Assembly: GCF_015476115.1 (NCBI RefSeq)
Contig: NZ_CP064295.1
Coordinates: forward strand, 2,040,001 to 2,104,000
Source: Aegicerativicinus sediminis
Lineage (GTDB): Bacteria; Bacteroidota; Bacteroidia; Flavobacteriales; Flavobacteriaceae
DNA length: 64,000 bases
Direction: 5' to 3'
A model generated the notes under the pieces. The model saw only the letters and a list, made by a program, of their open reading frames with translations, was not told the DNA's origin and ran no database searches. How positions within the stretch are numbered: position 1 is the stretch's first letter; every line of letters begins with the position of its first letter. The position numbers and the translations under genes are program-made. Below, in pieces: positions 1 to 8,343 of the stretch.

Positions 1-302
1 TTTTCACTCCTGAAGAATTGCCAAGCAATAAGTACTACATATTCGGAAAAGATGGTGCAAAGAATTTGGCCGATGATTTAGGGGTTCCTTTATTAGGTGA
101 AGTGCCAATTGTTCAGAGTATTCGTGAAGCTGGAGATGTTGGTCGGCCTGCTGCTTTACAGACTGCTACCATAGTTGAATCAGCATTTGAAGAGCTTACA
201 AAAAATATGGTGGAGCAATTAGTGAAAAGAAATGAAGATTTGCCCCCTACCGAAGCAATACGTATTACCACAATGGCAGGTTGTTCTGCCGTTAAAAAAT
301 AA
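1..302 (+). CDS. Mrp/NBP35-family Fe-S cluster carrier ATPase (C-terminal part)
   Basis: Only the C-terminal end is present. The frame is open from the left edge (first full codon at base 3), so the start lies outside the window. The visible part, IFGKDGAKNLADDLGVPLLGEVPI and then an SIREAGDVGRPA stretch, matches the end of the Mrp/ApbC P-loop ATPases, which bind and hand on Fe-S clusters in the cytosol. The nucleotide-binding loops are upstream and cannot be checked. An Nfu-type scaffold gene follows 4 bases after the stop, which supports a role in Fe-S assembly. A TTG codon at base 18 could be mistaken for a start, but homology clearly continues before it. The family call is secure; the exact subfamily is not. 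Confidence 0.85.
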   Translation, partial: FTPEELPSNKYYIFGKDGAKNLADDLGVPLLGEVPIVQSIREAGDVGRPAALQTATIVESAFEELTKNMVEQLVKRNEDLPPTEAIRITTMAGCSAVKK

Positions 303-306
303 TTAT

Positions 307-546
307 ATGACGCAAGAGGAATTGAAAATGAACGTAGAAAAGGCTCTTGATGAAATTAGACCTTTTCTTCAGAGTGATGGTGGAGACATTTCATTATTGT
401 CTATAGAGGACAATCGATTAGTTAAAGTTCGATTAGAAGGTACATGTATTTCTTGTACTGTGAACCAAATGACCCTAAAATCAGGGGTTGAAATGACCAT
501 TAAAAAATATGCGCCTCAGATTGAAGAAGTTATCAATGTAAATTAA
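307..546 (+). CDS. NifU-like (Nfu) Fe-S scaffold protein
   Basis: A 79-residue protein consisting of one NifU C-terminal domain. The signature is the CISC motif (C47 and C50), which in this family holds a labile [4Fe-4S] cluster at a dimer interface. The sequence PFLQSDGGDISLL near residues 19-31 is also typical. The frame stays open upstream to base 232, but that extension would lie inside the preceding gene. The ATG at 307, just after that gene's stop, gives the normal family length. It is probably co-transcribed with the Mrp-type carrier and serves the many Fe-S enzymes encoded downstream. Confidence 0.9.
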   Translation: MTQEELKMNVEKALDEIRPFLQSDGGDISLLSIEDNRLVKVRLEGTCISCTVNQMTLKSGVEMTIKKYAPQIEEVINVN

Positions 547-590
547 AATTCATTGTTATAATTACTCATTCGCGTTACGTCAATTCTTAA

Positions 591-607
591 AATGAATGTA
601 ATTCATT
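591..607. promoter_or_regulatory. Perfect inverted repeat upstream of the ferredoxin-NADP reductase gene
   Basis: AATGAAT-GTA-ATTCATT is a perfect 7-bp inverted repeat with a 3-base centre, 34 bases before the start codon at 641. There is no T-tract, so it is not a terminator, and the spacing would suit an operator. No matching copy was noticed elsewhere in the window, and the A+T-rich background lowers its significance. Confidence 0.25.
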
Positions 608-640
608 CCATTTATTATTTACAAAACTTGAACCATCCTA

Positions 641-1702
641 ATGATTGAAACAGATATCCTTATTATAGGTGCAGGACCTACTGGGTTATTTACTGTGTTT
701 GAAGCTGGTTTATTGAAACTTAAATGCCATTTAATTGATGCCCTCCCGCAACCAGGAGGTCAATGCTCTGAAATATACCCTAAGAAACCAATTTATGATA
801 TACCTGCTTATCCTGAGATTTTGGCTGGAGACCTTACTGAAAAATTATTAGAGCAAGGAAAGCAATTTAAACCAGGTTTTACCTTGGGAGAAAGGGCGGA
901 AACCATAGAAAAATTGGAAGATGGTTCTTTTATTGTCACAACGGATAAAGGCACTAAGCACCATGCTCCTGTAGTAGCAATAGCAGGAGGTCTTGGAAGT
1001 TTTGAGCCAAGAAAGCCCCCAATTCATAACATTTCCGCATTTGAGGATAAAGGGGTAAATTATATTATAAAGGATCCAGAAGTATATAGAAACAAGCGGG
1101 TTGTTATTGCTGGAGGGGGTGATTCTGCCTTAGATTGGACCATTTATTTGGCAGATTTAGCAAAGGAAGTTACCCTTATACATAGAAGAAATGAGTTTCG
1201 GGGAGCCTTAGATTCAGTTGAAAAAGTCCAAGAATTAAAAAATCAGGGTAGGGTTAAACTTATTACTCCTGCAGAGGTTACTAGTTTGGTTGGAGACCAT
1301 AAATTGGAAGCTGTGGTCGTTACCCAAGCACAACATATCCAGAAAGAGTTTGAAATAGAAACAGATTTCTTTATTCCATTATTTGGACTTTCTCCCAAAC
1401 TCGGTCCTATTGCCAATTGGGGATTGGAAATAGAGAAAAATGCAATTAAAGTAAATAACGCATTAGATTATCAAACCAATATCCCGGGAATTTTTGCGAT
1501 AGGTGATGTAAATACATATCCCGGTAAATTGAAACTTATTCTTTGTGGGTTTCATGAGGCTACATTAATGTGCCAAGCGGCCTACCAAATCATAAATCCA
1601 GGAAAAAAGTATGTGTTGAAATACACTACCGTTAGTGGTATTGATGGATTTGATGGCACTCGTAAAGAAGCTCCTAAGGCCGTTATAAAGTCGATTAATT
1701 AA
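641..1702 (+). CDS. Ferredoxin--NADP(+) reductase, thioredoxin-reductase-like type
   Basis: A 353-residue FAD protein of the thioredoxin-reductase fold. It has an N-terminal FAD loop IIGAGPTG (residues 8-15), the GGQCSEIYP segment near residue 40, an NADPH loop VVIAGGGDSALD near residue 155, and a C-terminal AIGDVNTYPGK FAD-contact motif. The CxxC redox pair of true thioredoxin reductases is missing. That, together with the length and the YPKKPIYDIPAYP segment, points to the YumC-type ferredoxin-NADP reductases, which exchange electrons between ferredoxin and NADP(H). The setting among ferredoxins and ferredoxin-dependent oxidoreductases fits. It would let the cell balance reduced ferredoxin against NADPH. 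It converges on the HEPN-domain gene, with 3 bases between the stops. Confidence 0.88.
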   Translation: MIETDILIIGAGPTGLFTVFEAGLLKLKCHLIDALPQPGGQCSEIYPKKPIYDIPAYPEILAGDLTEKLLEQGKQFKPGFTLGERAETIEKLEDGSFIVTTDKGTKHHAPVVAIAGGLGSFEPRKPPIHNISAFEDKGVNYIIKDPEVYRNKRVVIAGGGDSALDWTIYLADLAKEVTLIHRRNEFRGALDSVEKVQELKNQGRVKLITPAEVTSLVGDHKLEAVVVTQAQHIQKEFEIETDFFIPLFGLSPKLGPIANWGLEIEKNAIKVNNALDYQTNIPGIFAIGDVNTYPGKLKLILCGFHEATLMCQAAYQIINPGKKYVLKYTTVSGIDGFDGTRKEAPKAVIKSIN

Positions 1703-1705
1703 TTG

Positions 1706-2080
1706 TTAAATAACCTTTTCTTCTTTCAGTAAAGTATCTAAACTATTGGCAACGTCGAAGCATTTACTAACTTTAGAGACTTCATAACAGTACTTTTCGG
1801 CAGTTTTACCAGATTTACAATTAATTTCGGATAGGTCGACGTTTCTAAACTTAGGATTAATGTTAATGCACTCTTTATGTAATTCTTCTATTGTGTGAAG
1901 ATTATCAGCATTGAAGCCATTTTTAAATAAATACCCTTTTAAGTAATTTTCAATGGCGAATTGAGCATTTTTACAAATTACATAAGAAACTACATCCTCT
2001 TCTGGCCTCATCAATTCCTTGTTTGCTTCAAATAATTTTGTTGAGGCATTTTTCAATAATTCTTGGGCTTTAGTTTCCAT
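1706..2080 (-). CDS. HEPN-domain protein
   Basis: A 124-residue, mostly helical protein. The middle, AIENYLKGYLFKNGF followed by HTIEELHKEC, matches the HEPN helical domain, where the AxEkxLKalL...g and H-(D/T)-eL patterns recur. Some HEPN proteins are RNases or toxins with an Rx4-6H motif; I do not see a clear one here, so nuclease activity cannot be claimed. No nucleotidyltransferase (MNT) partner is adjacent, so this is not an obvious toxin-antitoxin pair. It lies downstream of nifJ on the same strand, beyond a strong terminator, and probably has its own promoter. Role unknown. Confidence 0.6.
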   Translation of the reverse strand: METKAQELLKNASTKLFEANKELMRPEEDVVSYVICKNAQFAIENYLKGYLFKNGFNADNLHTIEELHKECININPKFRNVDLSEINCKSGKTAEKYCYEVSKVSKCFDVANSLDTLLKEEKVI

Positions 2081-2108
2081 AAAACTATATTTTATTATTA
2101 ATCTTTAG

Positions 2109-2157
2109 AAAAAACCCATATCCAGAATGAGCTATAAAAGGGCCCATTCTGAATATG
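2109..2157 (-). terminator. Rho-independent terminator of nifJ
   Basis: On the minus strand a 13-bp stem (2145-2157 with 2117-2129, one mismatch, core CATTCTG/CAGAATG) is followed by GGG and a run of six T (complement of 2109-2114). It lies just after the nifJ stop and so ends the nifJ transcript before the HEPN gene. Confidence 0.75.
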
Positions 2158-2195
2158 AGTATGGTTATATCAGTGCATAATACCTGATTAATTAG

Positions 2196-5100
2196 TTACA
2201 TATCTCTATAAAGTTCCAATCGTTCCCATTTATCATCCACTTCTGTTTGTGCTTGTTCTAACAACTGCAAACCAAGAGCTTCATTTTCCTTGGCAACTCT
2301 AGAAAATCTTGTTTCATTATACATGAACTCCTTAAGTGGGATTGTTGGTGATTTAGAATCTAACTTAAATTTCTTTCCTTTTTGTTTTGAAGGATCGAAT
2401 CTAAATAATGGCCAATATCCGGACTCAACTGCTTTTTCTTGGTGGATTGCACCGTCTTTTAAGTCGTATCCATGTTCACCGCAATGAGAATAAGCAATGA
2501 TTATAGAAGGTCCTGGATAAGCCTCTGCTTCCTGTATGGCTTTCAATGTTTGCATGTCTTTAGCACCAATTGCTACTTGTGCTACATAAACATTTTGATA
2601 GGAAATAGCCTGTAGAGCCAAACTTTTCTTGCCAGTTCGTTTTCCTGAAACTGAGAATTTAGCACTTGCTGCGAGCGGCGTGGCCTTAGAAGTTTGACCT
2701 CCCGTATTGGAATACACCTCTGTGTCTAATACCATAATATTTACGTCCTCTCCAGATGCTAGTACATGGTCAACTCCGCCATAACCAATATCATAAGCCC
2801 ATCCATCACCTCCTAAAATCCAAACCGATTTTTTGCGTAAGTATTCGGTTAATTGAAGAAGTTTTTTGGCATTATTAGAAGTTTTTGTTTTCAGTATTGC
2901 TTCTAATTGAGCAATTTGCTCAAATTTTAGTGCTTTTTCAGATTCATCAGATTCTGGGTTTGTGATAATAGCATCAACTAATTCCGTTCCAACTTCATCC
3001 TCTAAGGATCTTAGTAAGTTAACAGCAATTTCTTGTTTTTTAGTTAATGCTAACTTCATACCAAGGCCATACTCTGCATTATCTTCAAATAAAGAATTTG
3101 CCCAAGCTGGTCCACGACCAAATTTATTTGTTTTATAAGGTGTGGTAGGCAGGTTACCACCATATATTGAAGAGCAGCCCGTTGCGTTAGCAATCATGAT
3201 GCTGTCTCCAAACAGCTGGGTTAGTAACTTAATGTATGGTGTTTCCCCACAACCTGAACATGCTCCTGAGAATTCAAATAAAGGTTCAAGGAATTGAGAT
3301 CCTTTAATATTTGTTATTTGAAGTTCGGTTCTATTATAGTCAGGTAATTTTACAAAGAAATCCCAATTTTTGTCCTCAACTTCTTCAACCTCCATTTTGC
3401 TATGCATGTTGATGGCTTTAAAGTCTGGGTCTTCTTTGCTTATCGCTGGACAAACAGCTACACAAAGATCACAGCCTGTACAATCTTGTGGAGATACTTG
3501 TAATACATAGGATTCTTTAGCGGAATCGAAAGGTCTTCCTTTTGCAGGTACAGCTTTTAACGAATTAGGTTTGTCTGCCAATTCTTCATTTAAAACAACT
3601 TTGGCCCTAATAGCAGCATGTGGACAAATAGCAACACACTTATTACATTGTGTACATAGGTCTTCGCCATCCCAAACCGGGACGAAGTCAGCTATTCCAC
3701 GTTTCTCAAATTGGGTGGTTCCTGTGGGGAAGGTACCATCTGCAGGGAAAACACTTACAGGAAGTTCATCACCTCTACCTGCTAAAATTTTACCTAAAAC
3801 CTCTTGTACAAATGGATCTTCTGTACCGGTCATTGAAGGTTTTAGTTCAGCATCGTTGGTTATTATTGATTTGTAATCAACTTGTTGTAGATTTTCAAGA
3901 GATTTGTCAACCGCATTGAAATTCTTTTGAACTACTTTTTCTCCTTTATGTGAATACGATTTTACAATGGCAGCTTTTATTTTTGCAATTGCTTCATCTT
4001 TAGGTAGAACTCCTGAAATTGCAAAGAAGCATGTTTGTAAAACGGTATTAGTTCGTTTACCTAAATTTGCCTCATGTGCAACTCTAGTGGCGTCAACTAC
4101 ATAAAATGTTACTTCATTCTTTATAATTTCATCTTGCATTAATTTAGGTAGTTGTTCCCAAATTTCGCTACTGTCGTAAGGGGAGTTTAGCAAGAAGGTA
4201 CCACCTTTTTTAACATGTTTTAAAATGTCATATTTTTCAATAAAGTTAAATTGATGACATGCTACAAAATCTGCCTTATGTATTAGGTAAGTAGAATGGA
4301 TTGGGTCTGGGCCAAAACGCAGATGCGATACTGTTTGGGCGCCGGCTTTTTTAGAGTCATAAACAAAATAACCCTGAACATAATTGTCTGTAGTTTCCCC
4401 AATAATTTTAATCGAGTTTTTATTGGCTCCTACGGTACCGTCAGAACCTAATCCAAAGAACATGCAATTGAAGGTGTTTTTTGCTGTCTTATAAGCTTCT
4501 CCAATTTCTAGGCTAGTATGCGTAACGTCATCGTTAATGCCAACAGTAAAGTGGTTTTTAGGTTGTTCTTTATCAAGTTCATCAAAAACTGCTTTTACCA
4601 TTGCAGGATCGAATTCTTTAGAGCTTAGTCCATAGCGTCCTCCGATTATTTTTGGCATTTTTCTATTGCTTTCATTGAAAGCAGTTACAATATCTAAGTA
4701 AAGAGGTTCACCTAAACTTCCAGGTTCTTTTGTTCGATCTAGTACAGCTATTTTATTAACTGTTTCAGGTATTGCTTTTAAGAAATGAGATATGGAAAGA
4801 GGTCTGAATAATCGGATGATTACTGCTCCCACCTTTTCTCCATTTTTCACCATGGCATCAACTACTTCCATTACAGGTCCTTGGCCGGACCCCATTATTA
4901 CAATTAGTTTTTCTGCCTCTGGGTGTCCTATGTAATCATAAAGTTTATATTGTCGACCTGTATGTTTGTAAAATTCATCCATTGTTTCTTGGACAATTTC
5001 AGGCACTTTTTGATAATAAGTATTACAAGCCTCCCGTGCTTGAAAGAATACATCAGGGTTTTGGGAAGTTCCCCTTATAACTGGATGATCTGGATCTAAA

Positions 5101-5726
5101 GACCTCTTTTTATGCTTAAGAATTTCTTCTTCGGGCATCATTTCAATTATAGTCTCGTCAGAAATGCTATTAATTTTTGAAATTTCATGGGAAGTTCTGA
5201 AACCATCAAAAATGTTAAGGAACGGTACCCTGGATTTTAAAGTTGCTACTTGAGATATTAATGCGAAATCATGTGCTTCTTGTACTGAGCCGCCAAAAAG
5301 CATTGCAAAACCAGTTTGTCTTGCCGCCATAACATCAGAATGGTCCCCAAATATTGAAAGTGCATGGGTTGCAACCGTTCTTGCCGCTACATGTATAACC
5401 GCTGGTAATAATTCACCGGCAATTTTATACATATTTGGAATCATTAGTAACAAACCTTGGGACGCGGTAAAAGTTGTCGTAAGTGCTCCACCCTGTAAAG
5501 CACCATGGACAGCACCGGAGGCGCCACCTTCACTTTGCATTTCTATGATTTTTGGGATGTTGCCCCAAATATTCTTTTGTCCTTTTGCGCTAAAAACGTC
5601 TACATGTTCACCCATTGGAGATGCCGGGGTAATAGGATAAATTGCGCAAACTTCATTGGTTTTATGCGCTACCCTAGCCACAGCTTCATTGGCATCGCAT
5701 ATTAATTTTTTTTGATCTAATTCCAT
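2196..5726 (-). CDS. nifJ: Pyruvate:ferredoxin (flavodoxin) oxidoreductase
   Basis: A single-chain, 1176-residue PFOR that converts pyruvate and CoA to acetyl-CoA and CO2 and reduces ferredoxin or flavodoxin. The order of domains is the standard one: the N-terminal pyrimidine-binding region (YPITPASPMGEHVD near residue 25), the transketolase C-like domain, the gamma domain (FGLGSDGTVGANKNS near 425), the ferredoxin domain with CTQCNKCVAICP and CTGCDLCVAVCP (about 690-760), then the TPP domain with CSGCGETPY, GCSSIYGGN and GDGWAYDIGYGG, and a C-terminal extension. Length is normal for the family. It is monocistronic between a terminator and a CRP/FNR-like palindrome. PFOR in an otherwise aerobic-looking genome may support low-oxygen growth or provide low-potential electrons for complex I. 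Confidence 0.97.
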   Translation of the reverse strand: MELDQKKLICDANEAVARVAHKTNEVCAIYPITPASPMGEHVDVFSAKGQKNIWGNIPKIIEMQSEGGASGAVHGALQGGALTTTFTASQGLLLMIPNMYKIAGELLPAVIHVAARTVATHALSIFGDHSDVMAARQTGFAMLFGGSVQEAHDFALISQVATLKSRVPFLNIFDGFRTSHEISKINSISDETIIEMMPEEEILKHKKRSLDPDHPVIRGTSQNPDVFFQAREACNTYYQKVPEIVQETMDEFYKHTGRQYKLYDYIGHPEAEKLIVIMGSGQGPVMEVVDAMVKNGEKVGAVIIRLFRPLSISHFLKAIPETVNKIAVLDRTKEPGSLGEPLYLDIVTAFNESNRKMPKIIGGRYGLSSKEFDPAMVKAVFDELDKEQPKNHFTVGINDDVTHTSLEIGEAYKTAKNTFNCMFFGLGSDGTVGANKNSIKIIGETTDNYVQGYFVYDSKKAGAQTVSHLRFGPDPIHSTYLIHKADFVACHQFNFIEKYDILKHVKKGGTFLLNSPYDSSEIWEQLPKLMQDEIIKNEVTFYVVDATRVAHEANLGKRTNTVLQTCFFAISGVLPKDEAIAKIKAAIVKSYSHKGEKVVQKNFNAVDKSLENLQQVDYKSIITNDAELKPSMTGTEDPFVQEVLGKILAGRGDELPVSVFPADGTFPTGTTQFEKRGIADFVPVWDGEDLCTQCNKCVAICPHAAIRAKVVLNEELADKPNSLKAVPAKGRPFDSAKESYVLQVSPQDCTGCDLCVAVCPAISKEDPDFKAINMHSKMEVEEVEDKNWDFFVKLPDYNRTELQITNIKGSQFLEPLFEFSGACSGCGETPYIKLLTQLFGDSIMIANATGCSSIYGGNLPTTPYKTNKFGRGPAWANSLFEDNAEYGLGMKLALTKKQEIAVNLLRSLEDEVGTELVDAIITNPESDESEKALKFEQIAQLEAILKTKTSNNAKKLLQLTEYLRKKSVWILGGDGWAYDIGYGGVDHVLASGEDVNIMVLDTEVYSNTGGQTSKATPLAASAKFSVSGKRTGKKSLALQAISYQNVYVAQVAIGAKDMQTLKAIQEAEAYPGPSIIIAYSHCGEHGYDLKDGAIHQEKAVESGYWPLFRFDPSKQKGKKFKLDSKSPTIPLKEFMYNETRFSRVAKENEALGLQLLEQAQTEVDDKWERLELYRDM

Positions 5727-5793
5727 GATTTAATCACTTCGGTTAAAGTTTAAAACTATCCAATGAAATTAAAGATTATGACTCTTTCATTTT

Positions 5794-5807
5794 ATGATTA
5801 AAATCAT
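5794..5807. promoter_or_regulatory. CRP/FNR-type palindrome upstream of nifJ
   Basis: ATGAT-TAAA-ATCAT, a perfect 5-4-5 palindrome, lies 68 bases before the nifJ start. With its flank it reads TTTATGATTAAAATCAT, nearly the same as the site before korA (6384-6397). The layout is that of CRP/FNR-family half-sites. The -7 element between site and gene is not clear: a weak TAATTTCA is present on the minus strand near 5764-5771. Confidence 0.55.
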
Positions 5808-5890
5808 GTAAAAAGGTATGTTTTAGGTAATTAAAATTGCTGACAAGACCAAGGTATTGATTTTTGGGACTATGGAAGAAATAGTGAAAT

Positions 5891-5937
5891 AAAAAAATAG
5901 CACCCCTCTTTTAAATTAAAGAAGAGAAATGCTATTT
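5891..5937 (-). terminator. Rho-independent terminator of the 2[4Fe-4S] ferredoxin gene
   Basis: On the minus strand AAATAGCA (5930-5937) pairs with TGCTATTT (5895-5902), with further CTCTT/AAGAG pairing inside, and the stem runs into seven T. It lies 37 bases after the ferredoxin stop. Confidence 0.75.
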
Positions 5938-5973
5938 ACAGGTTATTTAAATTGAATTGTTTATTCCAAATTG

Positions 5974-6324
5974 CTATTCGCCGTGTAACCAAGCTTTTTT
6001 AGCAAGGAGTTCCTCCTCACTTTCAACATGATTTTCGTCGGGTACGCAACAATCTACTGGGCAAACGGAAGCGCATTGTGGTTCATCGTGAAATCCTTTA
6101 CATTCTGTACACTTATCTGGTACAATAAAATAGAATTCATCTGAAATCGGTTCATTTTCAGAATCAGCGTCAACTTCCACTCCATTAGGAGTAGTTACCA
6201 TGCCACTTAATTCAGTTTCGTCAGAATAAGACCATTCGGTGTCTGGTTCATAAATAGCATTATTTGGACACTCGGAGATGCATGCGTCGCAGTTTATGCA
6301 TTCATCGGTTATAACTATTGCCAT
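5974..6324 (-). CDS. 2[4Fe-4S] ferredoxin (Alvin/YfhL type)
   Basis: A 116-residue small acidic ferredoxin. The first cluster motif is C9-C12-C15-C19P. The second is C72-x2-C75-x8-C84-x3-C88P, whose enlarged spacing is characteristic of Alvin-type (YfhL-like) ferredoxins with a low and split pair of potentials. Two more cysteines follow at 92-93. Between the motifs lies an insertion (about residues 28-65) rich in acidic residues, longer than in the minimal family. It sits between nifJ and korA on the minus strand, so it is a natural electron acceptor for one or both enzymes. It shares the upstream region with the divergent korA, so the palindrome at 6384-6397 could serve both. Confidence 0.93.
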   Translation of the reverse strand: MAIVITDECINCDACISECPNNAIYEPDTEWSYSDETELSGMVTTPNGVEVDADSENEPISDEFYFIVPDKCTECKGFHDEPQCASVCPVDCCVPDENHVESEEELLAKKAWLHGE

Positions 6325-6383
6325 AATTTTAAAATTTTAAGCGTATTACCCAACAATATTACTCAATAATGAATCTGTGTTTT

Positions 6384-6397
6384 ATGATAAAAATCAT
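6384..6397. promoter_or_regulatory. CRP/FNR-type palindrome between the ferredoxin gene and korA
   Basis: ATGAT-AAAA-ATCAT is a perfect 5-4-5 palindrome within TTTATGATAAAAATCAT, almost identical to the one before nifJ. Its centre (6390.5) lies about 42 bases before the start point predicted from the korA -7 element at 6420-6427, which is the usual place for a class II CRP/FNR activator. It is about 60 bases from the divergent ferredoxin start. Confidence 0.6.
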
Positions 6398-6419
6398 ATT
6401 TAATGCTGAAATGTGAATA

Positions 6420-6427
6420 TAACTTTG
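6420..6427 (+). promoter_or_regulatory. Predicted korA promoter, -7 element
   Basis: TAACTTTG fits the Bacteroidota -7 consensus TAnnTTTG. No TTG or TTTG -33 element is present at the expected 19-base spacing; the CRP/FNR-like palindrome occupies roughly that place, as expected for an activator-dependent promoter. The start codon is at 6485. Confidence 0.5.
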
Positions 6428-6484
6428 ATCGCAATATCACTAACCTAATTGCATTAAAAAGGTTAGTTAACTAGGTCAGTAATT

Positions 6485-8341
6485 ATGTTAATAGAAAAGA
6501 CAAAAGTTCAACCAGAAGTATTGGAAGCTGTTGTTATACGGTTCGTTGGTGATTCAGGTGATGGTATGCAGCTGACAGGAACCCAATTCTCTGATACTTC
6601 AGCGATGTTTGGAAATGACATAGCAACATTTCCGAATTATCCCTCAGAAATTAGAGCGCCGCAAGGGAGCTTGTATGGGGTTTCAGGATTTCAGGTACAT
6701 ATAGGTAGTGTAGAAGTTAGCACTCCAGGAGATAACCTTGATCTATTGGTAGCCATGAATCCTGCAGGTTTAAAAACCAATCTCTATGCAGTAAAACCTG
6801 GACATACCATTATTGTGGATACCGATTCTTTCACAAAGAAAAATCTTGAAAAAGCGCAATACGACACAAACCCTTTGGAGGATGGTAGTTTAAACAATTA
6901 TCGAGTTATTGAGGTTTCAATGACTTCCTTAACCAAGGAGGCTCTCAAGGATGTACAGGGTTTGGATAACAAAAGTATCACTCGTAGCAAAAACATGTTC
7001 GCGCTTGGCATGGTTTATTGGATGTATGATCGTTCGGCCGATCATACAATAGAGTTCTTCAATAAAAAATTTAAGTCGAAACCGGAGTTAATTGAAGCAA
7101 ATACAAAAGTTCTAAACGCCGGTTATTTTTTTGCAGAAACTTTGGAGCTAATTCCTAATGCTTATACGATCTCTCCGGCTAAAATGCCAGAAGGAACGTA
7201 CAGGATAATAATGGGCAATACTGCCACTGCTTGGGGGTTTTTGGCCGCGGCAGAAAAATCAGGAATGGAATTATTCTTAGGTTCTTATCCGATCACCCCG
7301 GCCACTGATATATTGCACGAATTAGTAAAGCATAAACACTTTGGGGTTAAGGCATTTCAGGCAGAAGATGAAATTGCAGGAATTTCTTCCGCCATCGGAG
7401 CGGCATTTGCAGGAGATTTGGCAATCACCACTACATCTGGGCCAGGTTTGGCTCTCAAGGGTGAGGCCTTAGGTTTGGCAATGATGTTAGAATTGCCATT
7501 AGTAGTTGTTAACGTTCAGAGGGGAGGCCCTTCAACTGGATTGCCAACTAAAACCGAACAATCAGATTTATTGCAAGCATTGTATGGCAGAAATGGTGAG
7601 AGTCCTGTAATTGTAATTGCAGCAAGTACACCTTCCAACTGCTTTAATTTTGCTTATGCTGCTGCTAAATTGGCATTGGAGCATATGACACCTGTGGTAC
7701 TCCTTACTGATGGATATATAGCAAATGGATCAGCTCCTTGGAAAATTCAAACAGTGAATGATATGCCAGATATCAATAACAATGTTGTAAAGGAATATCA
7801 AGAAGGATGGCATCCGTACACTAGGAATGAAGAAACCTTAGCAAGAAATTGGGCTATTCCGGGTACACCTGGTTTAGAACACAGAGTCGGTGGACTTGAA
7901 AAAGACAAGGTAACTGGAGATGTGTCTTATGTTCCAGATAACCATGAGTTTATGGTTAAAATTAGAGCGGAAAAAATTAAAAGAGTTGAAAATAATATAC
8001 CTAAGCTAACTACTGAATTTGCTGACGAAGGCGATCTGCTTGTTGTAGGTTGGGGTGGGACTTATGGAGCTTTGCACACTGCGGTAAAAGAGCTAAATAT
8101 CGCAGGTTATAAAAACATAGGTTATGCTCATTTCAATTATATAAATCCTCTTCCAAGAAATACCGAGGAGGTATTCAAAAGGTTTAAGAAAATTATTGTC
8201 TGTGAGCTTAATAATGGACAGTTTGTTCAAGTTTTACGGATGAAAATTCCAAGCCTTCAGTATTTGCAGTTTAACAAAATCCAAGGCTTGCCATTTGGAA
8301 ATAGTGAACTGATGGATGAATTTAAAAAACAAGTGGATTAA
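6485..8341 (+). CDS. korA: 2-oxoglutarate:ferredoxin oxidoreductase, fused gamma-alpha subunit
   Basis: A 618-residue subunit of the two-subunit 2-oxoacid:acceptor oxidoreductases. The N-terminal gamma domain (about residues 1-195) has VRFVGDSGDGMQLTG and FPNYPSEIRAPQGSLYG. It is followed by the alpha or pyrimidine domain (from about 240) with GNTATAWGFLAA and LGSYPITPATDILHEL, and by the C-terminal transketolase-like part. With KorB it converts 2-oxoglutarate and CoA to succinyl-CoA and CO2 while reducing ferredoxin. The substrate is inferred from this architecture; other 2-oxoacids cannot be excluded. It is the first gene of a long same-strand run, korAB then nuo. Confidence 0.92.
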   Translation: MLIEKTKVQPEVLEAVVIRFVGDSGDGMQLTGTQFSDTSAMFGNDIATFPNYPSEIRAPQGSLYGVSGFQVHIGSVEVSTPGDNLDLLVAMNPAGLKTNLYAVKPGHTIIVDTDSFTKKNLEKAQYDTNPLEDGSLNNYRVIEVSMTSLTKEALKDVQGLDNKSITRSKNMFALGMVYWMYDRSADHTIEFFNKKFKSKPELIEANTKVLNAGYFFAETLELIPNAYTISPAKMPEGTYRIIMGNTATAWGFLAAAEKSGMELFLGSYPITPATDILHELVKHKHFGVKAFQAEDEIAGISSAIGAAFAGDLAITTTSGPGLALKGEALGLAMMLELPLVVVNVQRGGPSTGLPTKTEQSDLLQALYGRNGESPVIVIAASTPSNCFNFAYAAAKLALEHMTPVVLLTDGYIANGSAPWKIQTVNDMPDINNNVVKEYQEGWHPYTRNEETLARNWAIPGTPGLEHRVGGLEKDKVTGDVSYVPDNHEFMVKIRAEKIKRVENNIPKLTTEFADEGDLLVVGWGGTYGALHTAVKELNIAGYKNIGYAHFNYINPLPRNTEEVFKRFKKIIVCELNNGQFVQVLRMKIPSLQYLQFNKIQGLPFGNSELMDEFKKQVD

Positions 8342-8343
8342 TC

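Noticed and set aside
1706-2080. The HEPN protein as the toxin of a toxin-antitoxin pair
   Set aside because: No nucleotidyltransferase or other small partner gene is next to it, and the RNase motif is not evident.
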